A stretch of DNA of 64,000 nt from Gnetum montanum (Eukaryota; Streptophyta; Gnetopsida; Gnetales; Gnetaceae), in contig MNCI01005835.1 in NCBI GenBank assembly GCA_015680685.1, positions 1,196,311 to 1,260,310 of the forward strand. Reading direction: 5' to 3'. A program made the position numbers and the translations under genes. The notes beneath the pieces were generated by a model. It saw only the letters and a program-made list of their open reading frames with translations. It did not search any database and was not told where the DNA came from. This document shows, piece after piece, positions 20,890-31,727 of the stretch (its first letter is position 1; the number at the start of each line of letters is the position of its first letter).

Positions 20890-23190
20890 AGTAATATTTA
20901 AGTACATTATTTAATTTTAGTAATATATAATTAGATCATCTAATTCTTAATGACCTTTCTACCACCCTTAAAGACACTCACTCCAGTAGTGTAACTAATG
21001 ACATGCAATAGGAATCTTAAGGCTATCTACAAAGGTTATTTTCCCAAGGCATGATTAGTTATCCTTATGTTGTCAACTTTTAAGGGATAGTTTCATGATA
21101 TCATTGAGTTATTGGGTACTCAGATCACAAATTTAACCTCTCCATTGACTTTAGAAGGATAAAAAATGTTGGATATGACTATTCATATGTTGAAAATGAA
21201 CATTGTATGCTTGAATTATGCTAAAATTAAACTTTGAGGCTCTTAATGCACTATATCTAACAAGGGGTAAAAACTAAGTTTTAGAATTTTTTTAGAACTA
21301 ATTTGACTTCACCATTATGTCCAGAAGGTTGAAATCTATAGGAAATGACTCTTCATTCATTGAAAAAGGCTTTCGAAATCAAAAGGTATGGCTTTTGTAG
21401 TTTAGAACCTTTTGGCGCAAAAAATGAGACTTCCTGAACTGCAAAAAGCCATAACTTAATTATGGAATTCTTATCCTGTTACTACCAATGCATCAATTTT
21501 CATTTTTGAAATTTTTTTGAATGTTTTTAATTTTACTAATGGCTTTGTTGCCAAAAAATTTGAAATTTTTCATCGCTTGATGGAAAAATTCTTTCATTGT
21601 TGAAAGCAGGGTAGCTACTAGACAGGGACAATAGTAAGGCAAAGAACGTAGTCAGTAATAGCAACAGGTAAGGAGGGGCATGCAAGATGGTAGCAATAGG
21701 TGAGGTAGAGATGCACATAAGGGCAGCAGTGATGAGTGTCAGCTGTGGTGCTGGATGATAGTGTTGGACACTGGGTGGCCCTCCTTAGGGCCTACGTGGC
21801 CTATGGTAGGGTTCACACATCCCTTTTTAGGGCCTATGTAGCTCTTAAAGGGGCTAGCATGGCCCCAAATGGGTCCTACATGTCCTGCTCAAGGGCGTAA
21901 GTGGCCCCAAATGAGGCTTGTGCGGCCCTCATAGGGGCCTTTATAGGCACTACATGGCCCACTCAAACAATGCTACCATGTGATACAGCAAGGTTTTCGA
22001 TGCACAAGGGCATCGAAATAGGCCATTATCGATGGTGCTACTGGTGTAAAGGGTGCCTGTGATTAGAAACACTACCAATGCTAGGGATGTCTGTGATCAA
22101 TGTTGTAGGTGGTGTGCATGTGGAATAGTGGGACACACATGGTAGCTAGCATATGACAGTAGCATGTGATGGCAATGGTAGATTGGTGAGAAGCATGATG
22201 GGTGGTAAGGTACATGGTTATTGTAGAGGTGTCATGTTCATGTGATAAGATGAGCCATAAGGATTGCATTGCCTGATAAGGTGAGTGTGGCCTGCAAGGC
22301 CTATGCACCTTGTGAAATTTTTTAAAAATATATTATTTTATTTATTATAATAATTATTATTTTTAAAAAAATTGGTAGGGATGGTGGGGGTGGGCTACCT
22401 AGGTTTGAACCCATGACCTCTCACTCAATTTTTTTTTTATTCCACCTTGCCTCAATGGTTGATGTGGTGGTTCAGTGGGGCGAAGGTTTAGTGTCAGTAA
22501 ACAACAATTTTGGGTTGATTCCCAACACTAAAATTTTGACATTTTTTAAATAAATAAATAATAATGTAATAATCTAATATTATTTTAATGTGCATATAAT
22601 GAAAAAATTTAAACATCGATATCTTTCAAATCGTAAGTCTGATCGAGACAAAATATGTACCATTGGAATCATCTCAATGAGTACTATGCATTGGACATGG
22701 TCTTAGGGTTTAAAAATTAAGCTGGATTTTCAAGATTTTAAAAAATCAAAACTAGATTATTCTACTAAAATGACATTACTAGGTTGATGTATGGAATACA
22801 TGATTACTTATAAATGAGTCTAAGTTGGTTAGGATAATGAATTTCAACAAAAAAGACCAATTTATGTCATAGTTACTAACTTTTTGGGAGCAAAGTAACA
22901 ATGATCTTAATCAATTATTATTTATAGTATTAAGATAAATAAGAGTTACTTGGACTAATGTGTCCTTATGTTACCAACATCTCTTGCAAATAATGAATCT
23001 TGATGGGGTGTATTCAAGTTTTCATTAGTCAATGATGTCCATGATGGAATTTTATTGATTGGTGGAATATTAGAGACATATGATGCATCTGGTGATGAGC
23101 AATGATTTTTCCTATGTCATGGCTTTATGGTTCATCATCAAGTTCATGTTGTAGTTAGCCTATGGTTCTAAATGGTCTCTGGGTCATGGT
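20890..23190 (-). other. Element K 5' leader, repeats and non-coding sequence
   Basis: No gene recognised. It holds a GC-rich cluster of degenerate GGGCCTA(C/T)GTGGCC-like units at about 21770-21970, an 8-bp hairpin (TTCGATGC/GCATCGAA, 21996-22017), a B-box-like GGTTTGAACCC at 22402-22412, and AT-rich sequence up to the primer site. Confidence 0.5.
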
Positions 23191-23193
23191 TTT

Positions 23194-23204
23194 CTCTAAT
23201 ACCA
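23194..23204 (-). promoter_or_regulatory. Element K primer-binding site (initiator tRNA-Met)
   Basis: The minus strand reads TGGTATTAGAG, one transition from the canonical initiator tRNA-Met site, two bases inside the LTR. Confidence 0.72.
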
Positions 23205-23206
23205 AT

Positions 23207-23779
23207 TGTGACATCCCATTCCCGAATGTCATGGAAAACAACAAATATACGTTATATTAGACATTATGTGTAAAAAGAACATATACCAAACATCAAATAT
23301 ATGTAACATTTGACATTATGCGTAAAGGAAATAATAGGGGAAATGTAGAAAAGAAAGAAAAGAATGCTTTATTGACATGGAATAGTATATCTAGATCATG
23401 CTATGAGAATATTCCTTGGGATGTTCTTCCTTTGTAATCTATCCATTAGAGGCAATCCAACACTACCACCATGGTTAGGCCTATTACTCAACTAGAAGGA
23501 ATGGCTAGTTCACTTCCTATTCTACTTCACTCAACTCCTGTCACTTGCCTTTCTAGGCTCCACAAATCCATGTTGGCATATTCTCTAAGCTTGGGTATAA
23601 GTGCCTTAGTTCAAACCCCCAAAGGTTACCTCAAAAGACATGTCCATTATTACAATGCATCCTTTTACATCTTATTTACAGCTACCTTTTCAGGTCTTGT
23701 TACAATAATAATAACACTTATTATGAATATGCACCATCTTTGTTATGCAACAACATCATTTGGGAATGGGAATGTGACA
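23207..23779 (-). repeat. Element K 5' LTR (right copy)
   Basis: TGTGACATCC...GGAATGTGACA. Aligned by eye with the left copy over its whole length, with scattered substitutions. The outer end is followed by AAGGA, the right target duplication. Confidence 0.82.
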
Positions 23780-23784
23780 AAGGA

Positions 23785-24567
23785 AACCAAGGTTAGAGAT
23801 GTGTAAACCATGGAGGTGGGAAAGACATCAAGCCAAGCTCTTCAAAGAGATAATTGTAATGCTTCCAAGATTAATAAATTTTTTGAAATATATTCTTTTG
23901 CATTCATGAGGAATGTTGATAGAGGAGATCATCATGATAGAAAATTATTATTTTGGATTGGGGCTAGATGTTTGCTTAGTGATGAATGTTATCTCTTCTA
24001 GGATAATTGCTAGATGAGGTTTGGTAACTAATCCTCATCCTAAACCATACAAGGTGCATTGGTTGTCTAGAGATTTTTCTTAAGAGGTGAGGGAATGATG
24101 TACTTTCAAATTTAACATTAAATGTTTTCAAGATGTTGTGAAGTATGGTGTGCTTTCAATTAATTTGTTAATGTAATTTTTGGTAGATCTTGAAATTTTA
24201 ACAATGATGCTCAATTTGATGAAGCAAGAAATGTATGGAGTGTAGCTAGACCTAATGAAATCCATGAGTTGATTCTCATGATAATTTAACAAGTGATATA
24301 ACAAAGCTCACTTAATGCTTTTTTAAGCCTTCTAGGAGAGATAGAATATATTAAGGGACATGATGAAGCTAGTCTTGGTTTTGTTGTTGTATCAATAGTT
24401 TCTTATAACTATAGTGATGTGCAAGTAGAACTTCCAACAGCGATGCTAGGCTTGAAGGAGTAATTTCCTAAGTTATTCAAGGGGAAATTAAATGGATTAC
24501 CACCAATGAGGAATGTACAATATTATATTGATTTCATTCTTTATGCTACCATTCCAAATAAGAGAGC
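23785..24567 (+). pseudogene. Element E, second part: gag end to RT N-terminal linker
   Basis: Continues element E after K. Degenerate sequence leads to an RT-leader block near 24430-24560 with VELPTAMLGL, NGLPPMRNVQYYIDFILYA and TIPNKRAY, matching the GLPPxRxxxHxIDLxPGAxxPN block that precedes the RT of chromovirus-type elements. The next residues are interrupted by A1 and resume at 31728. No clear protease active site was seen. Confidence 0.65.
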
Positions 24568-24572
24568 ATATT
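24568..24572. repeat. Left target-site duplication of A1 (ATATT)
   Basis: ATATT directly before the LTR, repeated exactly at 31723-31727 after the 3' LTR. Confidence 0.9.
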
Positions 24573-25536
24573 TGATGAGACACGATATGCACAAGCCGCG
24601 ATATTGTGTACGCGATATCGCGTCGTTCCCTGCGATGTCACGTACGCGATATCGCGGTCCATTGCCAAATCTATAAATAAGAGGCGGCACTTCCCTTATT
24701 TCCCATCCTAGGCTTAAAGTAGGGAAACTCTGGCAAATTGATCACTCCAGAGATAGAATATTTTCCATGTGCCCACAACAGGAGTCCCCAAGTGAACGGA
24801 TCTCTATTCGAGCAGCTTTGTACCTGAACGCAAGTTGTGTACGGCAATAAAGATGAGCTTTGTGGATAAATCTTACAATGCATGTAATAGGATTTTATTA
24901 CATGTTATTTCTTACTTGTTATTTATTACCTGCATTAGCGTGGCATGAGTACAACTTGATTACGAGCATTGACAAATGTGTATGACTAATCAAGAAATCG
25001 GTTGCTTATCGCGATTAGGTTCTCTCACCCTCAAATCCTAGAATGTGGAATGAGTACGAATTGATTATGAGCATCTAAGGATGTGTACGGCTAGTCAAGG
25101 AATCGGCTGCTCATTACGTTTAGGCTAGTTAAGTGCCTCAGTACGACCACTTCGAGCACATGCATTACGTGTGGTGATCCCATTAACTATTAGCATTTGG
25201 TATCCACAGTTGCATAGTTCAAGGTGTGTACGATAAGTGGGAACGGATGCTGACACTAGTTAATTTAGACTTAGTCCTTAGTTAGAGTTAGTTAGCTCTC
25301 TCAACTCTTCACCTCGATAGCATAGGAGAAAAACATTAAAAACTATAAAAATCATATACCTTGGACTTACTTAACCATACACCTTGACAAACACAAGTAA
25401 GTCTAGGAAGACAATGAATGATTAACCCTAAGTGTTCCATGGGGCGTGAAAGCATTTAGTCTATGGAGTTTGATCGGATCACACGTGCTACGCTCGTTTC
25501 GTATGGTTGAGTGTAGGGGTACCTCGCCACTCATCA
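24573..25536 (+). repeat. A1 5' LTR
   Basis: TGATGAGA...CACTCATCA. TATA box TATAAATA at 24672-24679. Two copies of the 12-bp palindrome CGCGATATCGCG (24611-24622 and 24645-24656) lie 16-61 bp upstream of it. A CCCACAACAGGAG-type leader and AATAAAG-rich R/U5 region follow. Confidence 0.92.
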
Positions 25537-25537
25537 T

Positions 25538-25555
25538 TGGCGCTGTTGCCAGGGA
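25538..25555 (+). promoter_or_regulatory. A1 primer-binding site (tRNA-Asp)
   Basis: TGGCGCTGTTGCCAGGGA, 16 of 18 bases complementary to the 3' end of plant tRNA-Asp. This primer is typical of Athila and related plant Ty3/gypsy elements. Confidence 0.85.
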
Positions 25556-25676
25556 CTAAGCGTTTGTGCGCCAAATAGAACATAAGGGATATCACTCACA
25601 TTGTTGGAAGCCTTAACGAACCTTCAAGTTAATCAAGACAAAAATTATATAACAGTAAATTAGCACACCAATAAAA

Positions 25677-28600
25677 ATGTCTTCTTCTCATAAGATCAAC
25701 TCACCACCTAAGGACCATACACGAGATAGTCGGCAACATAAAATACATAACCAAAATCAGCCAAGTCCTAAACAATATAAGATGACATATACTCATCCCG
25801 ATGAGTATATTTCTAATTTTACTTTTATTCTCCATCAAGACGAATAGCTACGATGGAGAGATTTGCAAGGTAACATTGTGTTACCCCCAGATCGATCAAT
25901 CTCTCACATGCTTTTCCGTGCCTTAGCACAGATTGGCATGCAAGAACTATATGTTGAATACGTTGCAGAATATTTTGACATGAGGGATTATTATCCCACA
26001 GATGCCCAACGTATGAGGGACTTACAGCAGGAGAGTCAACATGCACTATTGAAGGGTAAGGTCCTACACGTCCTTAGCGAAATAGGAGATGAGGAACCCC
26101 TTATCACGAGTTCTTTAGCAAAAGATGTTCCCCCTCTTAATGATGAGGAGGAGGTTGGGTATCAGAACCTACAATAAATGATACATATCTCTAGTTCTAA
26201 TACCCATGAACACCAGTTGTTCACAGAAGGAACAACAACTCATGCTAAGGATGGGGACTTAGATCGTCACCATGATCGGGGTCATAGCAGCTAAAGAGAA
26301 GGCAAGAAACATCATCATGGTGATGGTTCCCCTTCTTCTTCTCCTTCATCCCATCACTCACCCTCTCCTTCCACATCTGGGCATAGCCATCATGAACATA
26401 AAGGTGAGGATAAAAGTAAGAAGGATGAAAGACCTCGACGGGAAAGTCAAGAGAGAGGACAAGGGCAAGGACGTAGGGAGAGTAGGGAACAATGCAGACA
26501 TCATAGGCATCATGAAAGAGATGATCATGAAGAGCCCCTACTCGCAACCCAAAGTATGCTTGACATAACAGAGGCAGTTAAGATTCCCACAAGGCATTTA
26601 AAAGATAGTTAGATCAAATGATTAGACATGAACAATATCCCACGATTTGAAGGGGGATACAATGCTAATCCACAANNNNNNNNNNNNNNNNNNNNNNNNN
26701 NNNNNNNNNNNNNNNNNNNNNNNNNNNNNNNNNNNNNNNNNNNNNNNNNNNNNNNNNNNNNNNNNNNNNNNNNNNNNNNNNNNNNNNNNNNNNNNNNNNN
26801 NNNNNNNNNNNNNNNNNNNNNNNNNNNNNNNNNNNNNNNNNNNNNNNNNNNNNNNNNNNNNNNNNNNNNNNNNNNNNNNNNNNNNNNNNNNNNNNNNNNN
26901 NNNNNNNNNNNNNNNNNNNNNNNNNNNNNNNNNNNNNNNNNNNNNNNNNNNNNNNNNNNNNNNNNNNNNNNNNNNNNNNNNNNNNNNNNNNNNNNNNNNN
27001 NNNNNNNNNNNNNNNNNNNNNNNNNNNNNNNNNNNNNNNNNNNNNNNNNNNNNNNNNNNNNNNNNNNNNNNNNNNNNNNNNNNNNNNNNNNNNNNNNNNN
27101 NNNNNNNNNNNNNNNNNNNNNNNNNNNNNNNNNNNNNNNNNNNNNNNNNNNNNNNNNNNNNNNNNNNNNNNNNNNNNNNNNNNNNNNNNNNNNNNNNNNN
27201 NNNNNNNNNNNNNNNNNNNNNNNNNNNNNNAGCCCTGCACATAACAAGGGTAAGGGAAAAATCACTAACTCCAATGTGGCTGTGGACTCTGACATAGACG
27301 ATGATGGTGGATGTGAGATCTGCCACTATGACCATCTTAAGGGATGTTGCCCCATCATCTCACATCTACAGGAGTCTGGGGTGTATGCGCTTAATCCAAG
27401 ACTCAACCAACGACAAACACCTTGTAGGTTACCTTATCCCCAAGGTAACCAAAGGCAGTTCCACCAACCCTTAACGTATTATCCAAGTGGAACTCCACCA
27501 CAGCCCATCGGACAACATCACCAGTGGCAATACCCATAGTCATGGGGGATGCCATCACTGAAACATCAGTACCCTTACTGACAGCCTAACCCTTATGGTT
27601 ATTATGTGCAGCAACCAATTTCTCCAAGTGACTCTATGAGTCACACAACCCCCAACCGTCACTACCAAGTTTGAGAGTACTTCATAAGGACTCCTTCTTC
27701 TCTGGGAGACACTCCATACCCACACCATCCTCCTAATCTATCAACACCTCTTCCACCACAAGTACTTCCCATAACACCTCTTGCTCCAACAATGCAAGGG
27801 GAACTTCCTCCTCAACCGCAGCAACGTCACACTGTAAGAGCTGTAAATGTCCAACCTACTGTTGGTTTTGACAACTATAAAAAGAGAAGACCTTTCTTCA
27901 GAACAAAAAGCCTAGACAAAATCTTGCAACAACAAGAAGTTGAGCCCATGTACACTTCTCCACCATCTAACACTTCGGAGCACCCTTCAGTCCAACAGAG
28001 CTTAACGTATATGGTTATGTTAAAGCATACCGTAACTGACTGGATCAAGGTAGCCCACCTTCCTAGGAAACTAACTGACCCTGTGAGTCCCTTAATCTAT
28101 TTACAAATCATCGAAAATAAACCACATAGGGCTCTTCTTAACTCAGGTTCCTGAGTCAACTTAATTTCACGAGATATGTATCACACCTGGAACCTGCCCC
28201 AACTTAAAAAGAGCAACATTCAACTAGAGCTGGTAGACCAGTCCATCACCATTCCCTTCAGATTGGTGGAGGACATCATTACCACTGTGTGTGGTTGATC
28301 TTACCCAGCTGATTTTCTGGTGATTGAAGTTAACAACAACAAAGGGGACTTCCCAATTATAATGGGAAGGGCATAGCTTAGTATAGTAGACGCATGCCTT
28401 AGGATCTGTGATCTTTCCTTGGAAATCTCTAAGATAAAAATTTGTAGAAAGATCGAGAAGAGGAAAGTTCCATGCATCACATACAGTGATTCATTGGGTG
28501 ATGACATGGAGGAAATGCCTCCATGTAACAGGTGTGCTCTTGAAACATTGAAACAAAGATGCCTATATGTAACAACCACACAACTAGTAGTAGACATCCT

Positions 28601-28751
28601 GTGGTTGACAGCTACTCAAAGGAGCAGACAAATATCCATGGAACAAACTGAGGAGACCAGCCATGCCAACAACGAAGGCATAGACACATTGGAATATGAG
28701 CATCGCCAACTTCAATCCCTTAATCTAAGATCATCAATTGGGAGAAGTTGA
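25677..28751 (+). pseudogene. A1 gag-protease polyprotein relic
   Basis: One frame from MSSSHKINSPPKD at 25677 to the stop at 28751, broken only by in-frame stops (about a dozen). The gag N-terminus is followed by a His/Ser/Lys-rich stretch (26255-26500) and MNNIPRFEGGYNANPQ, the start of the gag core, which is hidden by 555 Ns. After the gap: an acidic stretch, a zinc-knuckle-like CEICHYDHLKGCCP, a Pro/Gln-rich linker, then protease: ALLNSGS-stop-VNLIS (active-site Asp changed to Asn), PADFLVIEV and PIIMGRA followed by a stop where W/F is expected. The layout fits Athila-type gag-protease. It ends without RT. Confidence 0.85.
26676..27230. other. Assembly gap (555 N)
   Basis: Undetermined sequence inside A1 gag. 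Its length is a multiple of three and the frame is kept across it. Open frames spanning it are artefacts of translating N. Confidence 0.99.
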
Positions 28752-30760
28752 ACACTTCTTAGAAATTCAAAATGGTGCTCATTTTTTTGGATCTCTTCCT
28801 TTCCACTCAGTCATGGGGGAGATGGCCACCTATGCTAATCATATGCAGCCCTCATTTCTTTTTGATTTTTTACACATTTTTGTTTTACAACATTTTTGTC
28901 TTACACATTTTTGTTTTACAAATTTCTTTAACTTTTCTTGTTTTTGTTTTACAAATTTCTTTAACTTTTCTAGTTTTTGTTTTACACCATCGTTATAATT
29001 TTTCCATTTTGTGTGTGTGTGTGTGTGTTCTACCATGTAAGTTTGTCACCCAATAAGTGTTCAGAATGATGGTATGAACTATTTTCATATTGATTGCTAA
29101 TGTTTGGTTTTTACCTTTAAGTCACAATGTTCATACTAAGGTATGTTTCTTCTGATATGAAAGGCAATGAGACCACTTTATCCATCCATCCACCAATTTC
29201 TATGGTCTCTCTCGACTTGGCAATGTACAATCCCCTTCTAATAAGAACTTAAACGAATCGGTGACTAGGCATTTCTCAAACTAAGGAAGGACTCAAGGAT
29301 TGCAAAGGGTGTAACTTCAAGGAAACTTAATGCTTTTGTGTTGGCCATTCTCTTAGGTGCTTGGATGTTTTCTTCTTGAGTTTTCTTGCCGTTTTGATGT
29401 TACCCAATTATCGGAAGCTGAGACAATAAAAATAAAAAGTCTTTACATGGTGTGGTTCTCATGCATAAAAATACAAAACACAAAAAAAAGGTGAGAATTC
29501 AAAGCACACCACTTAGATGAATAAATTTGGGCTGCAAGCACTGGTTATGGAACCAAAAGTGCTCCCTCTAACTAAGGCCTTTCTCGTTTCCCATTCCCTC
29601 CTTTGTTTCATCGGAATGGTGGTGGCTCTTAGAGGATGCATTCTTGTTACTTCAAGAGGGTGGTTCGGCCGAATGCATTGATGCGAAGTCACTGGATGTG
29701 GTTGGTTTGAGGCCAAATTTGGAATGAGACTTGCCAAGTCACATTAATCATAAAACACACAAGGGGTTGTACACCACCTTGTTCTTGGGATTCCATTCCA
29801 TTCTCTTCTCTCCATCCTTCTCTCCATTGTTCACCTCATTTTCGGTTGTATCATTAGTGTATATATTTTGGTTGATGCATTGTTTTATTTTTGGTAAATG
29901 CTCACGGTTAAGACTTTAACTCTTGTTCCAAATGACATTCCCAGAGCCTGCAGACTCTTTGAATGTGGGTTTGTCAGGGCATTCATGGCATGAGTCTGCT
30001 TTGGGGAGGACCCAGTAACATTCCTATTTGGAGCATTAGTTTAATTCTTTTCCCTAACATTTTGTAATTAATTTTATTTTTGTTCATTTCCATCTTGACA
30101 TCCATTTCGTCTATGCCATAGTTTTCCTTTTTTATCTATCTTTCTTACTCCTTTTCTTTTACCATTCTAACGCTACCAGAGGTTCGCGATTAGTCATGGG
30201 GATACAGGGCCCGATTTTTTCAATTTTCTCCTAACCCCAAAATTTTTTATTTTCTTCCTAACCCCTACACCTTCAGTAGTCATCATTAATATATTCCCAG
30301 ATCTGTATTAGCCATACCACAACCTATCAAATGAACTTACACCGAAGCAAGGTATCAATTACATGATGATTCATTTATCCTTGCTAATATAAGATTGTGT
30401 TGTGTGTGCAGATGGTGATCATACAAACAATGGACCAGATCTGGAGGAACCACTTGGAATGGAGCAACGCTGAAGCAAATATGCAAGGAGCAAGATCAAT
30501 GGTGGACTTATAGATGGACAACGAAGGTGCAATCTTGGCGTTGGCAGCAGCAACACTTCTTTCTCTTTCTCTTTCTCAGCTGCCAACTAAGGCTTGATGT
30601 CATTGTAATAAGGTGTTCACCCTTTTTGTCATGAACACCAGTTTTGTCAAGTCTTATAATAATGATCCGTTCACATGTCATCCCATTAGTTCCATTCCCC
30701 TCAATAATTTCATATCTTCCTAATATTATTGGAAGGAACTCGAGGATGAGTTTTCATTCA
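28752..30760 (+). other. A1 3' non-coding region
   Basis: Begins with the end-of-pol tail shared with D (MGEMATYANHM), then T-rich tandem repeats (28870-28990, units of about 32 bp built on TTTTGTTTTACAAATTTCTT) and a GT repeat (29011-29028). A1, B1 and D share landmarks to about 30020. Near 30413 an AG-bounded exon-like block starts ATGGTGATC (MVIIQTMDQIWRNHLEW); this may be a remnant of the extra 3' gene seen in D/C. No other coding signal. Confidence 0.6.
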
Positions 30761-30772
30761 GTCATGGGGGTA
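30761..30772 (+). promoter_or_regulatory. A1 polypurine tract
   Basis: GTCATGGGGGTA directly before the 3' LTR, identical to B1 (58051-58062). Confidence 0.8.
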
Positions 30773-31722
30773 TGATGAGATGCGATATGCACAAGCTGCG
30801 ATATCGCGTCATCCCCTGTGATGTCGCGTCCGTGATATCGCAGTCCGCCGTCAAATCTATAAATAAGAGGCGACACTCCCCTTATTTCCCATCCTAGGAT
30901 TAAAGTAGAAAAACTATGGCAGATTGATCACTCCAGAGATAGAATATTTTCCATGTGCCCACAGTAGGACTCCCCAAGTGAACAGATCTTTATTCAAGCA
31001 GCTTTGTACCTGAACGCAAGTTGTGTATGGCAATAAAGATGAGCTTCGTGGATAAACCTTGCTGTGCATGGAATAGGATTTTATTACATGTTATTTCTTA
31101 CCTGTTATTTATTACCTGCATTAGCATGGCATGAGTACGACTTGATTACGAGCATTGAAAAATGTGTATGGCTAATCAAGGAATCGGCTACTCATCGTGA
31201 TTAGGTTCTCTCACCCTCAAATCCTAGAATGCGGAATGAGTACGACTTGATTACGAGTATCTAAGGATATGTACGACTAGTCAAGAAATCGACTGCTCAT
31301 TACGTTTAGGCTAGCTAAGTGCCTTAGTACGACCACTTCAAGCACGTGCGTTACGTGTGGTGATCCCAGTAACAATTAGCGTTTGGTATCCACAGTTGCA
31401 TAGTTCAGGGTGTGTGCGAAAAGTGGGAACGGATGCTGATGCTAGTTAATTTAGACTTAGTCCTTAGTTAGAGTTAGTTAGCTCTCTCAACTCTTCACCT
31501 CGATAGCATAGGAGAAAAACATTAAAAACTATAAAAATCATATACCTCAGACTTACTTAACCATACATCGTGACAAACACAAGTAAGTCTGGGAAGAAAA
31601 GGAATGATTAACCCCAAGTGTTCCATGGGGCATGTAAGCATTTAGTCTACAGAGTTTGACCAGATTGCGCGTGCTATGCTTGTTTCGTATGGTTGAGTGT
31701 AGGGGTACCTCACCACTCATCA
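30773..31722 (+). repeat. A1 3' LTR
   Basis: TGATGAGA...CACTCATCA, TATA box at 30858-30865. Compared with the 5' copy it lacks about 14 bases in the palindrome cluster, and most other differences are transitions. Followed by ATATT at 31723-31727. Confidence 0.92.
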
Positions 31723-31727
31723 ATATT

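Larger units (their letters stand above)
18589..23779 (-). mobile_element. Element K: LTR retrotransposon carrying a CCR4-type gene
   Basis: A 5.2-kb non-autonomous LTR element on the minus strand, inserted in the gag of element E. It has two LTRs (563 and 573 bp), an initiator tRNA-Met primer site inside the right LTR, a purine-rich tract inside the left LTR and an imperfect 5-bp target duplication. No gag, RT or integrase was recognised inside. Instead the interior carries an intronless relic of a CCR4-type exonuclease in the same orientation as the element, as expected for reverse-transcribed capture of a host mRNA. Confidence 0.8.
24573..31722 (+). mobile_element. Element A1: complete non-autonomous Athila/Tat-like LTR retrotransposon
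   Basis: A 7.15-kb element with two LTRs (964 and 950 bp), a tRNA-Asp primer site, one gag-protease frame, a 2-kb non-coding 3' region, a polypurine tract and a perfect ATATT target duplication. It lacks RT, RNase H and integrase. The end of pol and the 3' region match element D, so it is a deletion derivative depending on a D-like partner. The first 350 bp of the LTR pair differ at roughly one base in twelve plus one short indel, so the insertion is not recent. Confidence 0.9.

Noticed and set aside
20193-20891. 232-codon plus-strand frame
   Set aside because: It is antisense to the CCR4-type relic, whose domain order is clear on the minus strand.
22402-22412. B-box-like GGTTTGAACCC suggesting a tRNA or SINE
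   Set aside because: No matching A box at the right distance and no cloverleaf; taken as part of the K leader.
26609-27539. Several long overlapping frames on both strands
   Set aside because: They are mostly runs of undetermined residues across the 555-N gap. Only the plus frame continuous with A1 gag is meaningful.
28839-29036. Lys-rich frame on the minus strand
   Set aside because: A translation artefact of the T-rich tandem repeat and GT microsatellite.
30413-30600. Possible small 3' gene in A1
   Set aside because: Only a start-like block after an AG with early stops; too short to annotate separately, noted in the 3' region.
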